From: Erythrobacter sanguineus
GTDB lineage: Bacteria; Pseudomonadota; Alphaproteobacteria; Sphingomonadales; Sphingomonadaceae
Assembly: GCF_900143235.1 (NCBI RefSeq)
Contig: NZ_FRDF01000010.1
Span: 62,001 to 126,000, forward strand
Direction of reading: 5' to 3'
DNA: 64,000 bases
The position numbers and the translations under genes are program-made. This document shows positions 48,275 to 57,514 of the stretch, piece by piece. The notes below the pieces were generated by a model, which worked only from the letters and a program-made list of their open reading frames with translations, did not search any database and was not told where the DNA came from. Each line of letters begins with the position of its first letter. The first letter of the stretch is position 1.

Positions 48275-49135
48275 ATGACCAGCAAGCCGCTTTCCACCCT
48301 TCCGACTGAACTTGCCACCGAGCTTACCTTTGCCGCTACCGCGCTCGGCTGGCTGCGCGAGAACCTCGTGCATCTGGCAGGGGCGCTGGTGGTTTTGATC
48401 ATCGGGGTGATTGCCGCGCGGTTGCTTTCGCGGGCGGCGGACAAGGCGCTCACCCGGTCAGAGCGGCTCGAACCCACGGTTGCCAAGTTTCTTGGCAACA
48501 TCATCAAATACGCCTTATGGGCGGTGGTGCTGGTGACTGTGCTGACCCAGTTTGGGGTCGAGACCACCAGCATAATTGCCGCGCTGGGCGGCCTTGCCCT
48601 TGCGGTTGGCCTCGCGCTGCAGGGCACGCTCAGCAATGTCGCAGCCGGGGTGATGATCCTCGTGCAGCGTCCGTTCCGCGTCGGTGAGACGATCAGCGCC
48701 GGCCCGGTGCTGGGCACGGTCAGCGGTATTGGCCTGTTCACCACCGAGATGGTGCAGCCTGACGGACTTTACGTGATGGTTCCCAATAACGAGCTGTGGA
48801 ACAAGCCGATCATCAATTTTACCCGCCTGCCGACCCGCCGCTTCGAATTGCAGGTCGGGATTTCCTATGCCGACAGCATCCAGCAGGCGCGCGAGGAATT
48901 GCTGGCGCTGGCAAAGGCGGATGCCCGCGTGCTGGAAGATCCCGCCCCCGAGGTGTTTGTGTCCGCGCTGGCCGATAGTGCGGTGACGGTCGGAATGCGG
49001 GTGTGGTGTGCCACCGGCGATTATCTTGCAGTCTCGTGGGACCTGACCGAGGTGGCCAAGCTGCGGTTCGACGAGGTCGGCCTGACCATTCCCTTCCCGC
49101 AGCGCGAAGTCAGGACGGTTGCGGCAGCGGCGTGA
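48275..49135 (+). CDS. Mechanosensitive ion channel (MscS family)
   Basis: A 286-residue MscS-type channel. Three membrane segments include the pore helix in GLALAVGLALQGTLSNVAAGVMILVQRPFRVGE, followed by the beta domain (GLYVMVPNNELWNKPIINFTRLPTRR) and a C-terminal alpha/beta part. It opens on hypo-osmotic shock to release solutes. The frame reaches 48137, but MTSKPLSTLP at 48275 fits. Its 3' end overlaps the convergent MATE gene by 26 bases. Confidence 0.92.
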   Translation: MTSKPLSTLPTELATELTFAATALGWLRENLVHLAGALVVLIIGVIAARLLSRAADKALTRSERLEPTVAKFLGNIIKYALWAVVLVTVLTQFGVETTSIIAALGGLALAVGLALQGTLSNVAAGVMILVQRPFRVGETISAGPVLGTVSGIGLFTTEMVQPDGLYVMVPNNELWNKPIINFTRLPTRRFELQVGISYADSIQQAREELLALAKADARVLEDPAPEVFVSALADSAVTVGMRVWCATGDYLAVSWDLTEVAKLRFDEVGLTIPFPQREVRTVAAAA

Positions 49136-50534
49136 CAATGACATGGCTTGCGCGGGTGGTCAGGCCCAGCGCCTCGCGCCGGTACCACCGCCCGATCAGC
49201 AGCGCCGCAGCAAAGAACAGGCCGGTCGCCAGCCCGATCCACACCCCGGTGCCTTCGAGCGGGGTAAAGAAACCAAGCCCGATCGACATGCCGATCCCTG
49301 GCACCCAGTAGCTGAAGATCGCGATCCACATCGGCACGCGGGTGTCCTGCAATCCTCGTAGCGCGCCCGCCGCCACCGCCTGCACGCCGTCGGCCAGCTG
49401 GAAAATCGCCGCCAGCACGAGGTATTGCAGCGCGAACACCAACAGCGCGGCGTTGGCCGGATCGGACGGGTCGACATAGATCGACAACAGCAATTCGGGG
49501 AACAGCAGCATGGCCAGCGCGGTCAGCGCCATAAAGCCGGTGCCAATGCCAAGCGCGACCCACCCTGCCCGCTTCACCCCCAACGGATCGCGCGCGCCAT
49601 AAAAATAGCCGACCCGGATCGCGGCGGCCTGTCCGACGCCGAAGGGAACCTGGAAGGCCAGCGCGGCCAGTTGCAGGGCGACGGTGTGCCCGGCCAGTTC
49701 CGCCGCGCCGAAGCGGCCCATCAGGAAAGCCGCCGCCGCGAAGATCCCGGCCTCGGCGGTGATGGTCAAGGCAATCGGCGTCCCGATGCGCAGGATAAGC
49801 TTCAGGCGTTGCCAATCGGGCGCCCACCACCGGCCGAATATCCGGTAGCGGTGCAGCCGCCGGTCGAACCGGATAGCCGCTACATAAGCGCCAAGAATGA
49901 ACAGCGAGGTGATGATCGTCGCCGCCGCTGCGCCCGCGAGGCCCAGCTCGGGTGCGCCGAGATTGCCGAAGATGAAGGCATAGTTGGCCAGCGCGTTGAC
50001 GAAGATGCCGACCCCGGTAATCGCGGTGGCAAAGATCGGCCGCCCGAGCGCCGAGACGAAATTGCGCAGCACCGCGGCCATCAGCATCGGCACCATCGAG
50101 AAGATGATGACGTTGTTGTATTCGTTTGCCAGCTTCCGGATTTCCGGCTGCTGTCCGGAAATCTGCATGACCGGATCGAGCAACAGGCACAGCCCCATGC
50201 CGAAGACCCCGACGATCACGGCCAGCCACAGCGCCATGCGCACCGATCGCCGCACGGGCCGTAACGATGGCGCGCGCGAACCGATCGCCTCGGCAATCAG
50301 CGGGGCGACCGCGCCGGTGAGCCCGGTCAATGCCCACAGCACCAGCCCGAACAGCGATACCGCCAGGGCCGAGGCCGCCAGCTGCGCTTCGCCCAGCCGG
50401 GCGATGAAGATCACGTCGACCGCATAGGTCAGCATTTGCAGCAGGTTGGCAGCCGCCAGCGGCCCCGCGAGCGCCAGTGTCGCGCGGATTTCCTGCCCCC
50501 AACCGGGCGCCGAAAGAGGTGTTGCATGCCGCAT
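49110..50534 (-). CDS. MATE family efflux transporter
   Basis: A 474-residue transporter with twelve predicted helices, including LAGPLAAANLLQMLTYAVDVIFIARLGEAQLAA at the start and the second-half repeat RIGTPIALTITAEAGIFAAAAFLMGRFG with VALQLAALAFQVPFGVGQAAAIRVGYFYGA. MATE proteins export drugs or metabolites using sodium or proton gradients. MRHATPLSAPG at 50534 is preferred over the frame from 50666. Convergent overlap with the MscS gene. Confidence 0.92.
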   Translation of the reverse strand: MRHATPLSAPGWGQEIRATLALAGPLAAANLLQMLTYAVDVIFIARLGEAQLAASALAVSLFGLVLWALTGLTGAVAPLIAEAIGSRAPSLRPVRRSVRMALWLAVIVGVFGMGLCLLLDPVMQISGQQPEIRKLANEYNNVIIFSMVPMLMAAVLRNFVSALGRPIFATAITGVGIFVNALANYAFIFGNLGAPELGLAGAAAATIITSLFILGAYVAAIRFDRRLHRYRIFGRWWAPDWQRLKLILRIGTPIALTITAEAGIFAAAAFLMGRFGAAELAGHTVALQLAALAFQVPFGVGQAAAIRVGYFYGARDPLGVKRAGWVALGIGTGFMALTALAMLLFPELLLSIYVDPSDPANAALLVFALQYLVLAAIFQLADGVQAVAAGALRGLQDTRVPMWIAIFSYWVPGIGMSIGLGFFTPLEGTGVWIGLATGLFFAAALLIGRWYRREALGLTTRASHVIVTPLPQPS

Positions 50535-50772
50535 GGTCGGTTCCCGCCCGCCAGCAGGCGAGCTCGCCGCATTAGGGGCACGGGCGATTCGTGGGAAGCC
50601 GAATTGAACCCACCACGCTATCGAAAGAATGCCGCGCTGGCTTTGATCGCCAGCCGGAAAGCGCACAGATTAGCCTGTGGGCTGGCTCAACTGCCAGGAC
50701 AGAAGCTGAAACCCGCGCTTTTCCGTCGTTTTCGCTTTCCCGAATCACCTGGCTGATACATAAAAACCCCTA

Positions 50773-52500
50773 TTGGGGGCTAACGCAGTGCAGCAGGCTG
50801 GAGCAATCGGGCAGGAAGACCGCGATCCGCGTGTGCCGACCGCGGGTGCTGCTTCGTTGATCGGCACGACCAGTTCGATCACGATCGGGCGGATGTTGTG
50901 GACCCGGGCATTGCCTGGAACCGTGGCGGTCATTGCGGCTTTGACCTTGCCTGAATTCTCGCTTGGCGCAGGAGATCTGGCTGACCGTGGCCCGACGGTG
51001 CAGCCCACCCCGGCGCCTGCGCTGGTGCCTTCGCGGCCAGCAGTGCCGCCGCCCGCTTTCGCACCCATTGCCGAGGGCCGACCGCCCGAAGGTTTGCGCA
51101 ACCTGCTGGGCCCGGTCATTACCCAGCCTGCGCCCCCGGCCAGCGAACCCGTCGCAGAAATCAGGACGCGCGTCGCAATTGTGCCGGACGTGTCCGAGCA
51201 AGTTGATCCTGGCCTTGCAGCCGAGATCGAAGTGGTCACGCCGCCGCCCGCTTCCCGGCCGATCATTGCCGAACCGACGGCCTTTGTCGCACAGGCGCCC
51301 GCTGGGCCAGCGATCCCGGTCGAGACGGTTGCGCTGGCCCGGCGCGAAACTTCGGCTTTAGTCGAACCCGTCCCTGCGGCTTTGGCACCGGAACCTGCGC
51401 AAACGCCTGGGCCGGTCGCTGGCGCGACGGCACAGCGGAGTTTCGGCGGGGCCAAGGGTTCGTTTGTGGCGCTGGCCCCCAGTCTGGCAACCGTGCCTGA
51501 CATGGCGCTGGCGTCCGAGACCGCGATCGTCGCCGCTCCGACTGTTCCTGCAGGCGTTGATGATGCCGCGCCCGGCCGCCGTCCGGCCCTGACTGCGCTT
51601 GCGCCCACATCCGCCGCGCCCGATCAGGCTGGGCAGCAGGCGCGCCCGCAGGAAACGCTCCCCATTGCGGAGCCGCGGATGCTTGCGTCGGCTGGCAACA
51701 CGGTTCCGGCGGGGCTTGGCGCCGCCGTGGCCGTGCCGGCGCCAGCCCGCGCAGCCGGTCCGGCAGCGACGCCGACTGCCGTCTCTGCGCTGGTTGTGGT
51801 GACGCAGGCAGCCGTCCTGCCCGCGCCTGCCCGCAGCTCGGTTGCCGCCGCCCGCAACGCTGACCCTGTTGTATCGAACGGATCGGCTCCGGCCCGCACG
51901 AGATCTGCCGCTCTGACCGCTCCTGCACCCAAGGCGCCGGTCGCGGCCCTTGCTGCGCGCCTGCCAGCGGCCACCCGGGCTGCTGCCGGCACACCCGCTC
52001 CGGCGCGGCCTGCTGCGCCTGCCTCTGCGCCGACCCAGGCAGGGCCCGCGCAGGCCAATTCCGCTGCCACTGTTGCGCCGCTTCCGCGTACAAAGCCGCA
52101 GCAATCCGCGGCCGGATTGGGCAAGTCCGATGCGTTCCAGCTCGACATCAGGGCGCAGCTTGTCACCCGGGTTGATGGCATGTCCGCCGGCAAAGTCGAT
52201 TTCCAGCAGACTGATGCCGGTCTGATGGTGCGGCTCGGGTCGATCGTTGAACTGCTGGGCGACCGGTATGACAATGCGCAGATTGCGCGCATCCGGGCTT
52301 CGGCGGCAAGCGACCTCTACCTCTCGCTGGCGCAATTGCAGGCGCGGGGCATCCCGATCAGCTATGATCCGGTCTATGATGAATTCAATGTCGGGATGGT
52401 CGACACGCGCCCCAAGGCGGCGCGCAAAGTGCATATGGACCAGATCAGCACGCCTGAACGCGGGCTGGGCAGCACCGGGGTCAATCAGGTCCGCCGTTGA
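50773..52500 (+). CDS. Large Pro/Ala-rich protein with conserved C-terminal domain, beside curli genes
   Basis: A frame of 575 codons. A hydrophobic signal or anchor (MLWTRALPGTVAVIAALTL, from ATG 50893) is followed by about 370 residues of Pro/Ala-rich, probably unstructured linker, then a folded-looking C-terminus: DAFQLDIRAQLVTRVDGMSAGKVDFQQ, LMVRLGSIVELLGDRYD, YLSLAQLQARGIPISYDPVYDEFNVGM. The start is uncertain: TTG 50773, GTG 50788 or ATG 50893. It converges on the CsgH-like gene four bases apart. I do not recognise the domain. A periplasm-spanning or cell-surface role linked to the amyloid locus is inference. Confidence 0.75.
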   Translation: MGANAVQQAGAIGQEDRDPRVPTAGAASLIGTTSSITIGRMLWTRALPGTVAVIAALTLPEFSLGAGDLADRGPTVQPTPAPALVPSRPAVPPPAFAPIAEGRPPEGLRNLLGPVITQPAPPASEPVAEIRTRVAIVPDVSEQVDPGLAAEIEVVTPPPASRPIIAEPTAFVAQAPAGPAIPVETVALARRETSALVEPVPAALAPEPAQTPGPVAGATAQRSFGGAKGSFVALAPSLATVPDMALASETAIVAAPTVPAGVDDAAPGRRPALTALAPTSAAPDQAGQQARPQETLPIAEPRMLASAGNTVPAGLGAAVAVPAPARAAGPAATPTAVSALVVVTQAAVLPAPARSSVAAARNADPVVSNGSAPARTRSAALTAPAPKAPVAALAARLPAATRAAAGTPAPARPAAPASAPTQAGPAQANSAATVAPLPRTKPQQSAAGLGKSDAFQLDIRAQLVTRVDGMSAGKVDFQQTDAGLMVRLGSIVELLGDRYDNAQIARIRASAASDLYLSLAQLQARGIPISYDPVYDEFNVGMVDTRPKAARKVHMDQISTPERGLGSTGVNQVRR

Positions 52501-52503
52501 TCC

Positions 52504-52860
52504 CTAACCCTCGGCGTCGCAACTGCCTTCAAGGATTTCATAAGGCTCGCGGCCTTCCTCTTCGGCCAGCAGCCGCACGCACCAGCTTTTGCCGGGAGTG
52601 GTCCTTACCGTCGACAGCACGGTTCGCGCATGGGCCGCGAGCGTGGTCTTGCCGCGATGACGCGAGCTTGACTGGCCGGTGACCTCAAGCAGGTAGCTGA
52701 CCTGTTGCGTCCGCGGAGAATCGCCGATCAGCTGTATCTCCAGGGTGTCGCCCTGCTGGCGAACCTCGAGCGTAAGGGCATCGGGAAGGTCACTCATGGC
52801 AGGCACCGTGCTGGAGGCGAACGGGAGGAGCAGCGCAGCGAGGCAGGAGGGCAGGATCAT
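52504..52860 (-). CDS. CsgH-like curli assembly protein
   Basis: A 118-residue protein with signal peptide (MILPSCLAALLLPFASSTVPAM) and a beta-sandwich-like domain: LTLEVRQQGDTLEIQLIGDS, VSYLLEVTGQSSSRHRGKTTLAA. This layout fits the CsgC/CsgH-type periplasmic chaperones that block premature amyloid formation; alphaproteobacteria use the CsgH form. Two cysteines near the C-terminus (WCVRLL, GSCDAEG) may pair. It is last in the curli-type operon; its ATG overlaps the stop of the preceding gene. Confidence 0.7.
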   Translation of the reverse strand: MILPSCLAALLLPFASSTVPAMSDLPDALTLEVRQQGDTLEIQLIGDSPRTQQVSYLLEVTGQSSSRHRGKTTLAAHARTVLSTVRTTPGKSWCVRLLAEEEGREPYEILEGSCDAEG

Positions 52861-53630
52861 GGTCCGCTGCCCCCCGCTCCGCCGAGTTGCTGGACGATGG
52901 CATTGATCAAGGCGTCGGTTTCCGAACCAAGCCCAAGCCCGGTCTGGTCTTCCTCGTTCTCCGGCCTGTCCTGCTGCGGCGGAGGCGCGAGCGCAATCGA
53001 GGCGATCGCCTGATTGCTGAAATTATCCGAAGATGCGACCGTCACCCGTGACAGGCGCTCGATCACCCGCTCGACCGTGGGCAGGCCATTGTCATCAAGC
53101 CCGCCGCGCAGCAGCCGTTCCTCTGCCGAAAGCGCCTGCTCGGGTTTCGACGAGAATTCCGCCGAACGGGTTTCGATCCGGGTCCGGCACAGCGCGATAA
53201 TCGCCGCCACTGCTGGTGGATTGTCGCAGATGTCAGTGCCTTTGATCGCTTGCAGCAGCACGCGGCGTTCGCCTGGTGTCAGTTGGGCCAGCGTGGCATC
53301 AAGATCGGCTTTCGACAACTGCGCCATGCGCGATCCGCTCTCGCCCATGGCGGTAATCTGCGATGGCGGTGTATCGTTGCTGTCCAGCGGGCCGATCTGG
53401 TCGCCATCGGCCTGCATCATGCTCGGGCGGGGCCGCGATGACGGACGATCTTCGAGATAGGCCTTGCCCGCCGCATCGGCCCGGCTAGACCTTTCCTCAG
53501 GCGCGCCGATCTGCATGGCTTCGGTCTTGCTGGCCGTATCAGAGGCATCCTGTGCCGCGCCTGTGGCTGGCAGCATCAGCCCGGCTGTAACCAGAATGAT
53601 GATTTTGGAAAAAGGCGGGGCAATCCGCAT
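52857..53630 (-). CDS. Exported protein of unknown function in curli-type operon
   Basis: A 257-residue protein with signal peptide (MRIAPPFSKIIILVTAGLML..GAAQD). A low-complexity N-terminal third is followed by a helical domain: LSKADLDATLAQLTPGERRVLLQAIKGTDIC, NPPAVAAIIALCRTRIETRSAEF, LSAEERLLRGGLD. The two cysteines, in TDIC and ALCR, may form a disulfide. It lies between the CsgB-like and CsgH-like genes and overlaps the latter by four bases. It does not resemble CsgE, which this locus lacks. Function unknown. Confidence 0.78.
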   Translation of the reverse strand: MRIAPPFSKIIILVTAGLMLPATGAAQDASDTASKTEAMQIGAPEERSSRADAAGKAYLEDRPSSRPRPSMMQADGDQIGPLDSNDTPPSQITAMGESGSRMAQLSKADLDATLAQLTPGERRVLLQAIKGTDICDNPPAVAAIIALCRTRIETRSAEFSSKPEQALSAEERLLRGGLDDNGLPTVERVIERLSRVTVASSDNFSNQAIASIALAPPPQQDRPENEEDQTGLGLGSETDALINAIVQQLGGAGGSGP

Positions 53631-53641
53631 CCCTGTGGTCA

Positions 53642-54292
53642 CTAGCCTCCGGGTCCGGACGGCGGCGGCGCGAAGGTGGCGCCCGAATTGCTCTGCGTGA
53701 CCTGAATGGTGCTGCCCCCGGTCTGGACGATCTGCAGATCGGCAAGGCCATCGCCGATCTGGTTCCATTCGAGCCGGTTGCCGCTGTCGATCTGGCCTGC
53801 GGTCATCAGGTTATTGTCACCCTCCTGCGTCAACAGCGCCTGATTGTCGTTGCCATCCTGCGCGAGAATGATGCTGTTGCCATTGCCGCGCTGCAGGATC
53901 GTGGCACTGGTTTCGCCAATCGCGGATTGCTCACGCTGGAGCAGGATAGCGTTATTGCCATTGCCTTCCTGCGCAAGCGCGAGGTCGGTGCTGCCTTCGC
54001 CATCCTGAACGGCGTTGGCGGTGTTGTCATCCCCATCCTGCACGATCTGTGCGCGATGCGGGGCGCCGCCTTCCTGCGTGAGATCAACCTGGTTGTTTGC
54101 GCCGTCCTGCACCACGCGGGCGAGGCTGTCGGCATTGCGCTGGGTAATCTCGGCCCGCGGAGCATCGCCGATCTGGGTGACGAACACGCCGCGTTCGGGC
54201 GAGCTTTGTGCCTGTGCCACCGTGGCTGTCGCCAGCAACGCGCAGGCGGCAAGACCGGTGGCGATGCGGCTGGGAAGAGCGGCGTTCGTCAT
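53642..54292 (-). CDS. CsgB-like minor curlin
   Basis: A 216-residue secreted protein. After the signal peptide (MTNAALPSRIATGLAAC..VAQA), curlin repeats follow: VVQDGANNQVDLTQEGG, IVQDGDDNTANAVQDGEG, ILQRGNGNSIILAQDGNDN, LTQEGDNN. The regularly spaced Gln, Gly and Asn form the beta-solenoid ladder. The C-terminus differs from the major curlins: it breaks the repeat, adds a LEWNQIGDG segment and ends in Gly/Pro. Its smaller size and final position in the curlin series suggest a CsgB-type nucleator. The gene is preceded by a strong GC hairpin (54319-54352). Confidence 0.85.
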   Translation of the reverse strand: MTNAALPSRIATGLAACALLATATVAQAQSSPERGVFVTQIGDAPRAEITQRNADSLARVVQDGANNQVDLTQEGGAPHRAQIVQDGDDNTANAVQDGEGSTDLALAQEGNGNNAILLQREQSAIGETSATILQRGNGNSIILAQDGNDNQALLTQEGDNNLMTAGQIDSGNRLEWNQIGDGLADLQIVQTGGSTIQVTQSNSGATFAPPPSGPGG

Positions 54293-54318
54293 GGTCTGTT
54301 CCTTGTATACGAAAATCG

Positions 54319-54352
54319 CACCCCGGGCGAGCGCAATGTCCCGCCCGGGGTG
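54319..54352 (-). other. Intercistronic hairpin after curlin gene 4
   Basis: CACCCCGGGCG (54319-54329) pairs with CGCCCGGGGTG (54342-54352), a perfect 11-bp stem downstream of the 428-residue curlin gene on its transcript. No U-run follows, so partial termination or mRNA stabilisation is likelier than full stop. Confidence 0.65.
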
Positions 54353-54364
54353 CTGGGTGTAGGC

Positions 54365-55651
54365 TTACATGCCCTGCGTGACGGAGGCGATGTTGCCGTT
54401 GCCGATCTGGTCGACATTGGACAGGTCGCCGTGGCCCGACTGGTTCACCGTTGCCGAGTTGTTGTTGCCGGTCTGCACGATGAAGCTGTCCGCCAGCGAA
54501 CCGCTCTGGGTCACGTCGGCTTCGTTCTCATGACCGTCCTGATCGATCTCGGAGAAATTCCCCGAACCCGACTGGTTGACTTCGGCGAGGTTCCCGGAAG
54601 TCGGCGGCGCGCCCAGCGTGTTGGTCTGGCTGATGTCGCTCTCGTTGTCCGAACCCGACTGGGTGACATTGGCCGTCATTCCGTTGGCAGGGCCTCCGTT
54701 TGCGGGCGTCGGCCCGTCCTGCAGGATCGTGCTGGTGTTGAACGAGCCCGACTGGTCGACATCGGCCACCGCATTGTTAGCGCGGCCGGTCTGCGTCACG
54801 AAGCTGGTCAGATTGTTGCCGATCTGATCGACGCTCACCAGGCCGAAATTGGCGCTCTGCGTGACGGTCGAGGCGTTATCGTCGCCGATCTGGTTGATGC
54901 CCACACTGGCGAGGCCGAGTGGATCGCCAATGTCATTGTCAAAGCCCGGCTGGCTGATGATCGAGCTGTTGCGTTCACCATCCTGAACGACAGCAGCGAA
55001 GTTCGACGAACCGCGCTGTTCGGCGGTCGAGAAGTTTTCCGTGCCGGTCTGGGTGACATTCAGCGTCTGGTCGATGGTCGGGCCACCCGACGGACGACCC
55101 TGGAACGAGTTCGAGGTGTTGCTCTCTCCCGACTGGCTGATGTTGGCGGTCGCCGCATCATTGCGCTGGAGCACGCTGATCGTGTTGTTCTCGCCGGTCT
55201 GGCCGGTGGTCGCCGAATTGCTGTTGCCCGTGTTGAGCGCGGCAATACCCTGCGTGATGGTGGTGGTGTTGCCGCTACCGCTCTGCGATGCGTCGGCGAC
55301 GTTGGCTTCAAGCAGCGAAGCGCCATCGCCGGTCTGGTTGATCGTCACCGAGTTGGCGGTGGTGCCGGGCGTGTCGTTGTCCTGATCGACGCTGGCGGTG
55401 TTGAAGGTGCCGTCCTGATCGACGGTGGCGGTGTTGCCGTTCGCGGCGAAGGCACCGATCGTCTCCTGCGTCACCGTGGCGGCATTGTTGTCGCCGTCCT
55501 GGTCAATATCGGAGTCGTTGAAGCCCGTCTGACCGACCGTCGCCGCATTGGCGTTGCCGGTCTGATCGACGTCGGAGGTGCTCTGGGCATAGGCCGGAGC
55601 GGCGATGGACAGCGCCAGGATCGAGGCGCCGGTAAGGATCATCTTCTTCAT
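54365..55651 (-). CDS. Giant curlin-repeat protein (428 aa)
   Basis: A secreted amyloid-type protein with signal peptide (MKKMILTGASILALSIAAPA..YAQ). The rest is curlin repeats: DVDQTGNANAATVGQTG, DIDQDGDNNAATVTQE, ISVLQRNDAATANISQSG and many more, ending NGNIASVTQGM. The period is about 11 residues per half repeat; E. coli CsgA has five repeats in 131 mature residues, so this is about three times longer. The ATG used is the sixth codon of the open frame: AAGGAACTTGAA before it serves as ribosome-binding site. The upstream leader matches that of the next curlin gene nearly exactly. Confidence 0.9.
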   Translation of the reverse strand: MKKMILTGASILALSIAAPAYAQSTSDVDQTGNANAATVGQTGFNDSDIDQDGDNNAATVTQETIGAFAANGNTATVDQDGTFNTASVDQDNDTPGTTANSVTINQTGDGASLLEANVADASQSGSGNTTTITQGIAALNTGNSNSATTGQTGENNTISVLQRNDAATANISQSGESNTSNSFQGRPSGGPTIDQTLNVTQTGTENFSTAEQRGSSNFAAVVQDGERNSSIISQPGFDNDIGDPLGLASVGINQIGDDNASTVTQSANFGLVSVDQIGNNLTSFVTQTGRANNAVADVDQSGSFNTSTILQDGPTPANGGPANGMTANVTQSGSDNESDISQTNTLGAPPTSGNLAEVNQSGSGNFSEIDQDGHENEADVTQSGSLADSFIVQTGNNNSATVNQSGHGDLSNVDQIGNGNIASVTQGM

Positions 55652-55734
55652 CTCAAGTTCCTTCATGTTTCAGGTTGCTTGCGAATGAACCGTTTGTTCT
55701 GCGGTCCGGGATCTTGAGGTCCCGGTTGAAAGCA

Positions 55735-55764
55735 TCCGGGCGGGCCCTTGCGAGCCCGCCCGGA
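55735..55764 (-). other. Intercistronic hairpin after curlin gene 3
   Basis: TCCGGGCGGGC (55735-55745) pairs with GCCCGCCCGGA (55754-55764), a perfect 11-bp stem with an eight-base loop, ten bases after the stop of the 551-residue curlin gene on the transcript. Confidence 0.65.
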
Positions 55765-55773
55765 GATGTCAGG

Positions 55774-57429
55774 TCAGAAGCCCTGCGTCACAGTGGCGGT
55801 GTTGCTGTCGCCCGTCTGAGTGACGGACGAGTTGTTGAAGTGGCTCGACTGCGTCACGGTGGCGGAGTTGCCCGCGCCGGTCTGAAGGATGGTCGACAGG
55901 TTGTCGTCACCCGACTGGGTCACCGAGGCCGTGTTGTAGAGGCCGCCATCGCCGTTCTGGGTGATGGTGCTGGTGTTGTCGCTACCGGACTGATCGCTCG
56001 AGGCGGTGTTCAGGGTGCCGTTCTGGGTGATGGTCGATTCGCTGTCGAAGCCGCTCTGCGTGATTGTGGCCGAGCTGAACGACTGGGGGCCAGGGCTGCC
56101 GGGACCGCCATTCTGGTCGATTTTGGCGGTGTTGCCTGACGAACCGGCCAGCTGGCTCACCGTCGCGGTGTCATTGCGAGCGTTCGAATCCTGATTGACA
56201 TAGGCGAAGCTGTCATCGCCCAGCTGATCGATATCGACGCTCGAATTGAGGCCGCCCAGCTGGCTGACAAAGGCAAGGTTGCCATTGCCGCCTTGCAGCA
56301 CGTTGGCATTGAGGCCCGCACCGTCCTGCAGCACGTCGGACTCGTTGTTGTCACCGGACTGGGTGACGATGGCCGTTGCACCCTTGTTGTCCTGATCGAT
56401 GTTCGAGTCGTTGTTGAACCCGCTCTGGAGCACGGTGGCGCTCAGGTTGGAGTCGACGGTGGTCAGACCCTTGTCGTCCTGATCGATGACCGAGTTGTTG
56501 TCATCATTCGTCTGCGTCACGCTTGCGAAGAAGGTGTTCGAGTTCGCGTTGTCGAGCTTCTGGGTGATTTCCGAGGTGTTGGCCCCATCCTGATCGACGA
56601 TCGCATCCATGTTGTTCGAACCCGCGCCATTGGCGGTCTGGGTGATGGTGGAGGTCGCGCCGTTCTGCTGGTCAACGATTGCGTCCAGATCGCCCGTCAT
56701 GTCACCGTTGAGAGTCTGGAACACGTCCGAAGTCGAACCGCCGCTCTGGGTCACACGGGCGAAGGCCGAGGGGTTGAAGCCGCTGGTGTCGGTAGCGGTC
56801 TGGACAATGTTCGAGGTCGAATCGCTCTGGATCACCCGGGCATCCATGTTCTTGCCACCGTTCGAGCCGGTCTGCAGGATGTCGGACGTCGCGCCGCCGG
56901 TCTGCTCCACGATCGCACGCAGACCGCCGGTGTAACCCGGACCATTGGAGTTCTGGGTGACCTCCGAATCGTTGTCGTCGCCGGTTTGCGTGACCGAAGC
57001 GGTCTGATTGAAGCCACCGCCGGCCGCGATCGTCTGATTGATGGTCGATTCGTTGCTGATGCCGTCCTGAACGACGGTCGCATCGGGGTCGAAGCCGGGC
57101 GCACCGAAGGTGCCGCCCTGACCCGGCGCAACGTCAGGATCGACCTGCGTAACGGTCGAGGTGTTGTCGGAGCCCGACTGGGTCACGTCGGCGAGGCTGA
57201 GGAACGAGTCCTGATCGATGGTCGAGCTGTTTCCGGTACCCTCCTGATCGACCAAGGCCGAGTTGCCATCGCCGTTCTGGTCGATGTCCGAGGTGTTGCT
57301 GCCGTTCTGCTCGACGGTGGCAGCGTTGCCGTTGCCGATCTGGTCGACGTCCGAGGTGCTCTGGGCATAGGCCGGAGCGGCGATGGAAAGCGCCAGGATC
57401 GAGGCGCCGGTAAGGATTGTCTTTTTCAT
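55774..57429 (-). CDS. Giant curlin-repeat protein (551 aa)
   Basis: A second major curlin with a signal peptide nearly identical to the 428-residue protein (MKKTILTGASILALSIAAPA) and the same first repeat (STSDVDQIGNGNAATVEQNG). Around 25 repeat pairs follow, some interrupted by short loops (DPDVAPGQGGTFGAPGFDP; SSGNTAKIDQNGGPGSPGPQ). It ends SNTATVTQGF. AAGGAACTTGAA precedes ATG 57429. Near-identical signal and leader sequences with divergent repeats show duplication followed by divergence. Confidence 0.9.
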   Translation of the reverse strand: MKKTILTGASILALSIAAPAYAQSTSDVDQIGNGNAATVEQNGSNTSDIDQNGDGNSALVDQEGTGNSSTIDQDSFLSLADVTQSGSDNTSTVTQVDPDVAPGQGGTFGAPGFDPDATVVQDGISNESTINQTIAAGGGFNQTASVTQTGDDNDSEVTQNSNGPGYTGGLRAIVEQTGGATSDILQTGSNGGKNMDARVIQSDSTSNIVQTATDTSGFNPSAFARVTQSGGSTSDVFQTLNGDMTGDLDAIVDQQNGATSTITQTANGAGSNNMDAIVDQDGANTSEITQKLDNANSNTFFASVTQTNDDNNSVIDQDDKGLTTVDSNLSATVLQSGFNNDSNIDQDNKGATAIVTQSGDNNESDVLQDGAGLNANVLQGGNGNLAFVSQLGGLNSSVDIDQLGDDSFAYVNQDSNARNDTATVSQLAGSSGNTAKIDQNGGPGSPGPQSFSSATITQSGFDSESTITQNGTLNTASSDQSGSDNTSTITQNGDGGLYNTASVTQSGDDNLSTILQTGAGNSATVTQSSHFNNSSVTQTGDSNTATVTQGF

Positions 57430-57514
57430 TTCAAGTTCCTTCATGTTTCAGGTTGGCTTGCGACTTGAACGAATTGTTCTGCGATCCGGGATCTTGAGGC
57501 CCCGGCTGAAATCT

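Noticed and set aside
53927-57468. Long plus-strand frames (596 and 391 codons) with repeated motifs
   Set aside because: They are antisense translations of the curlin repeats; the periodicity comes from the repeats on the coding strand.
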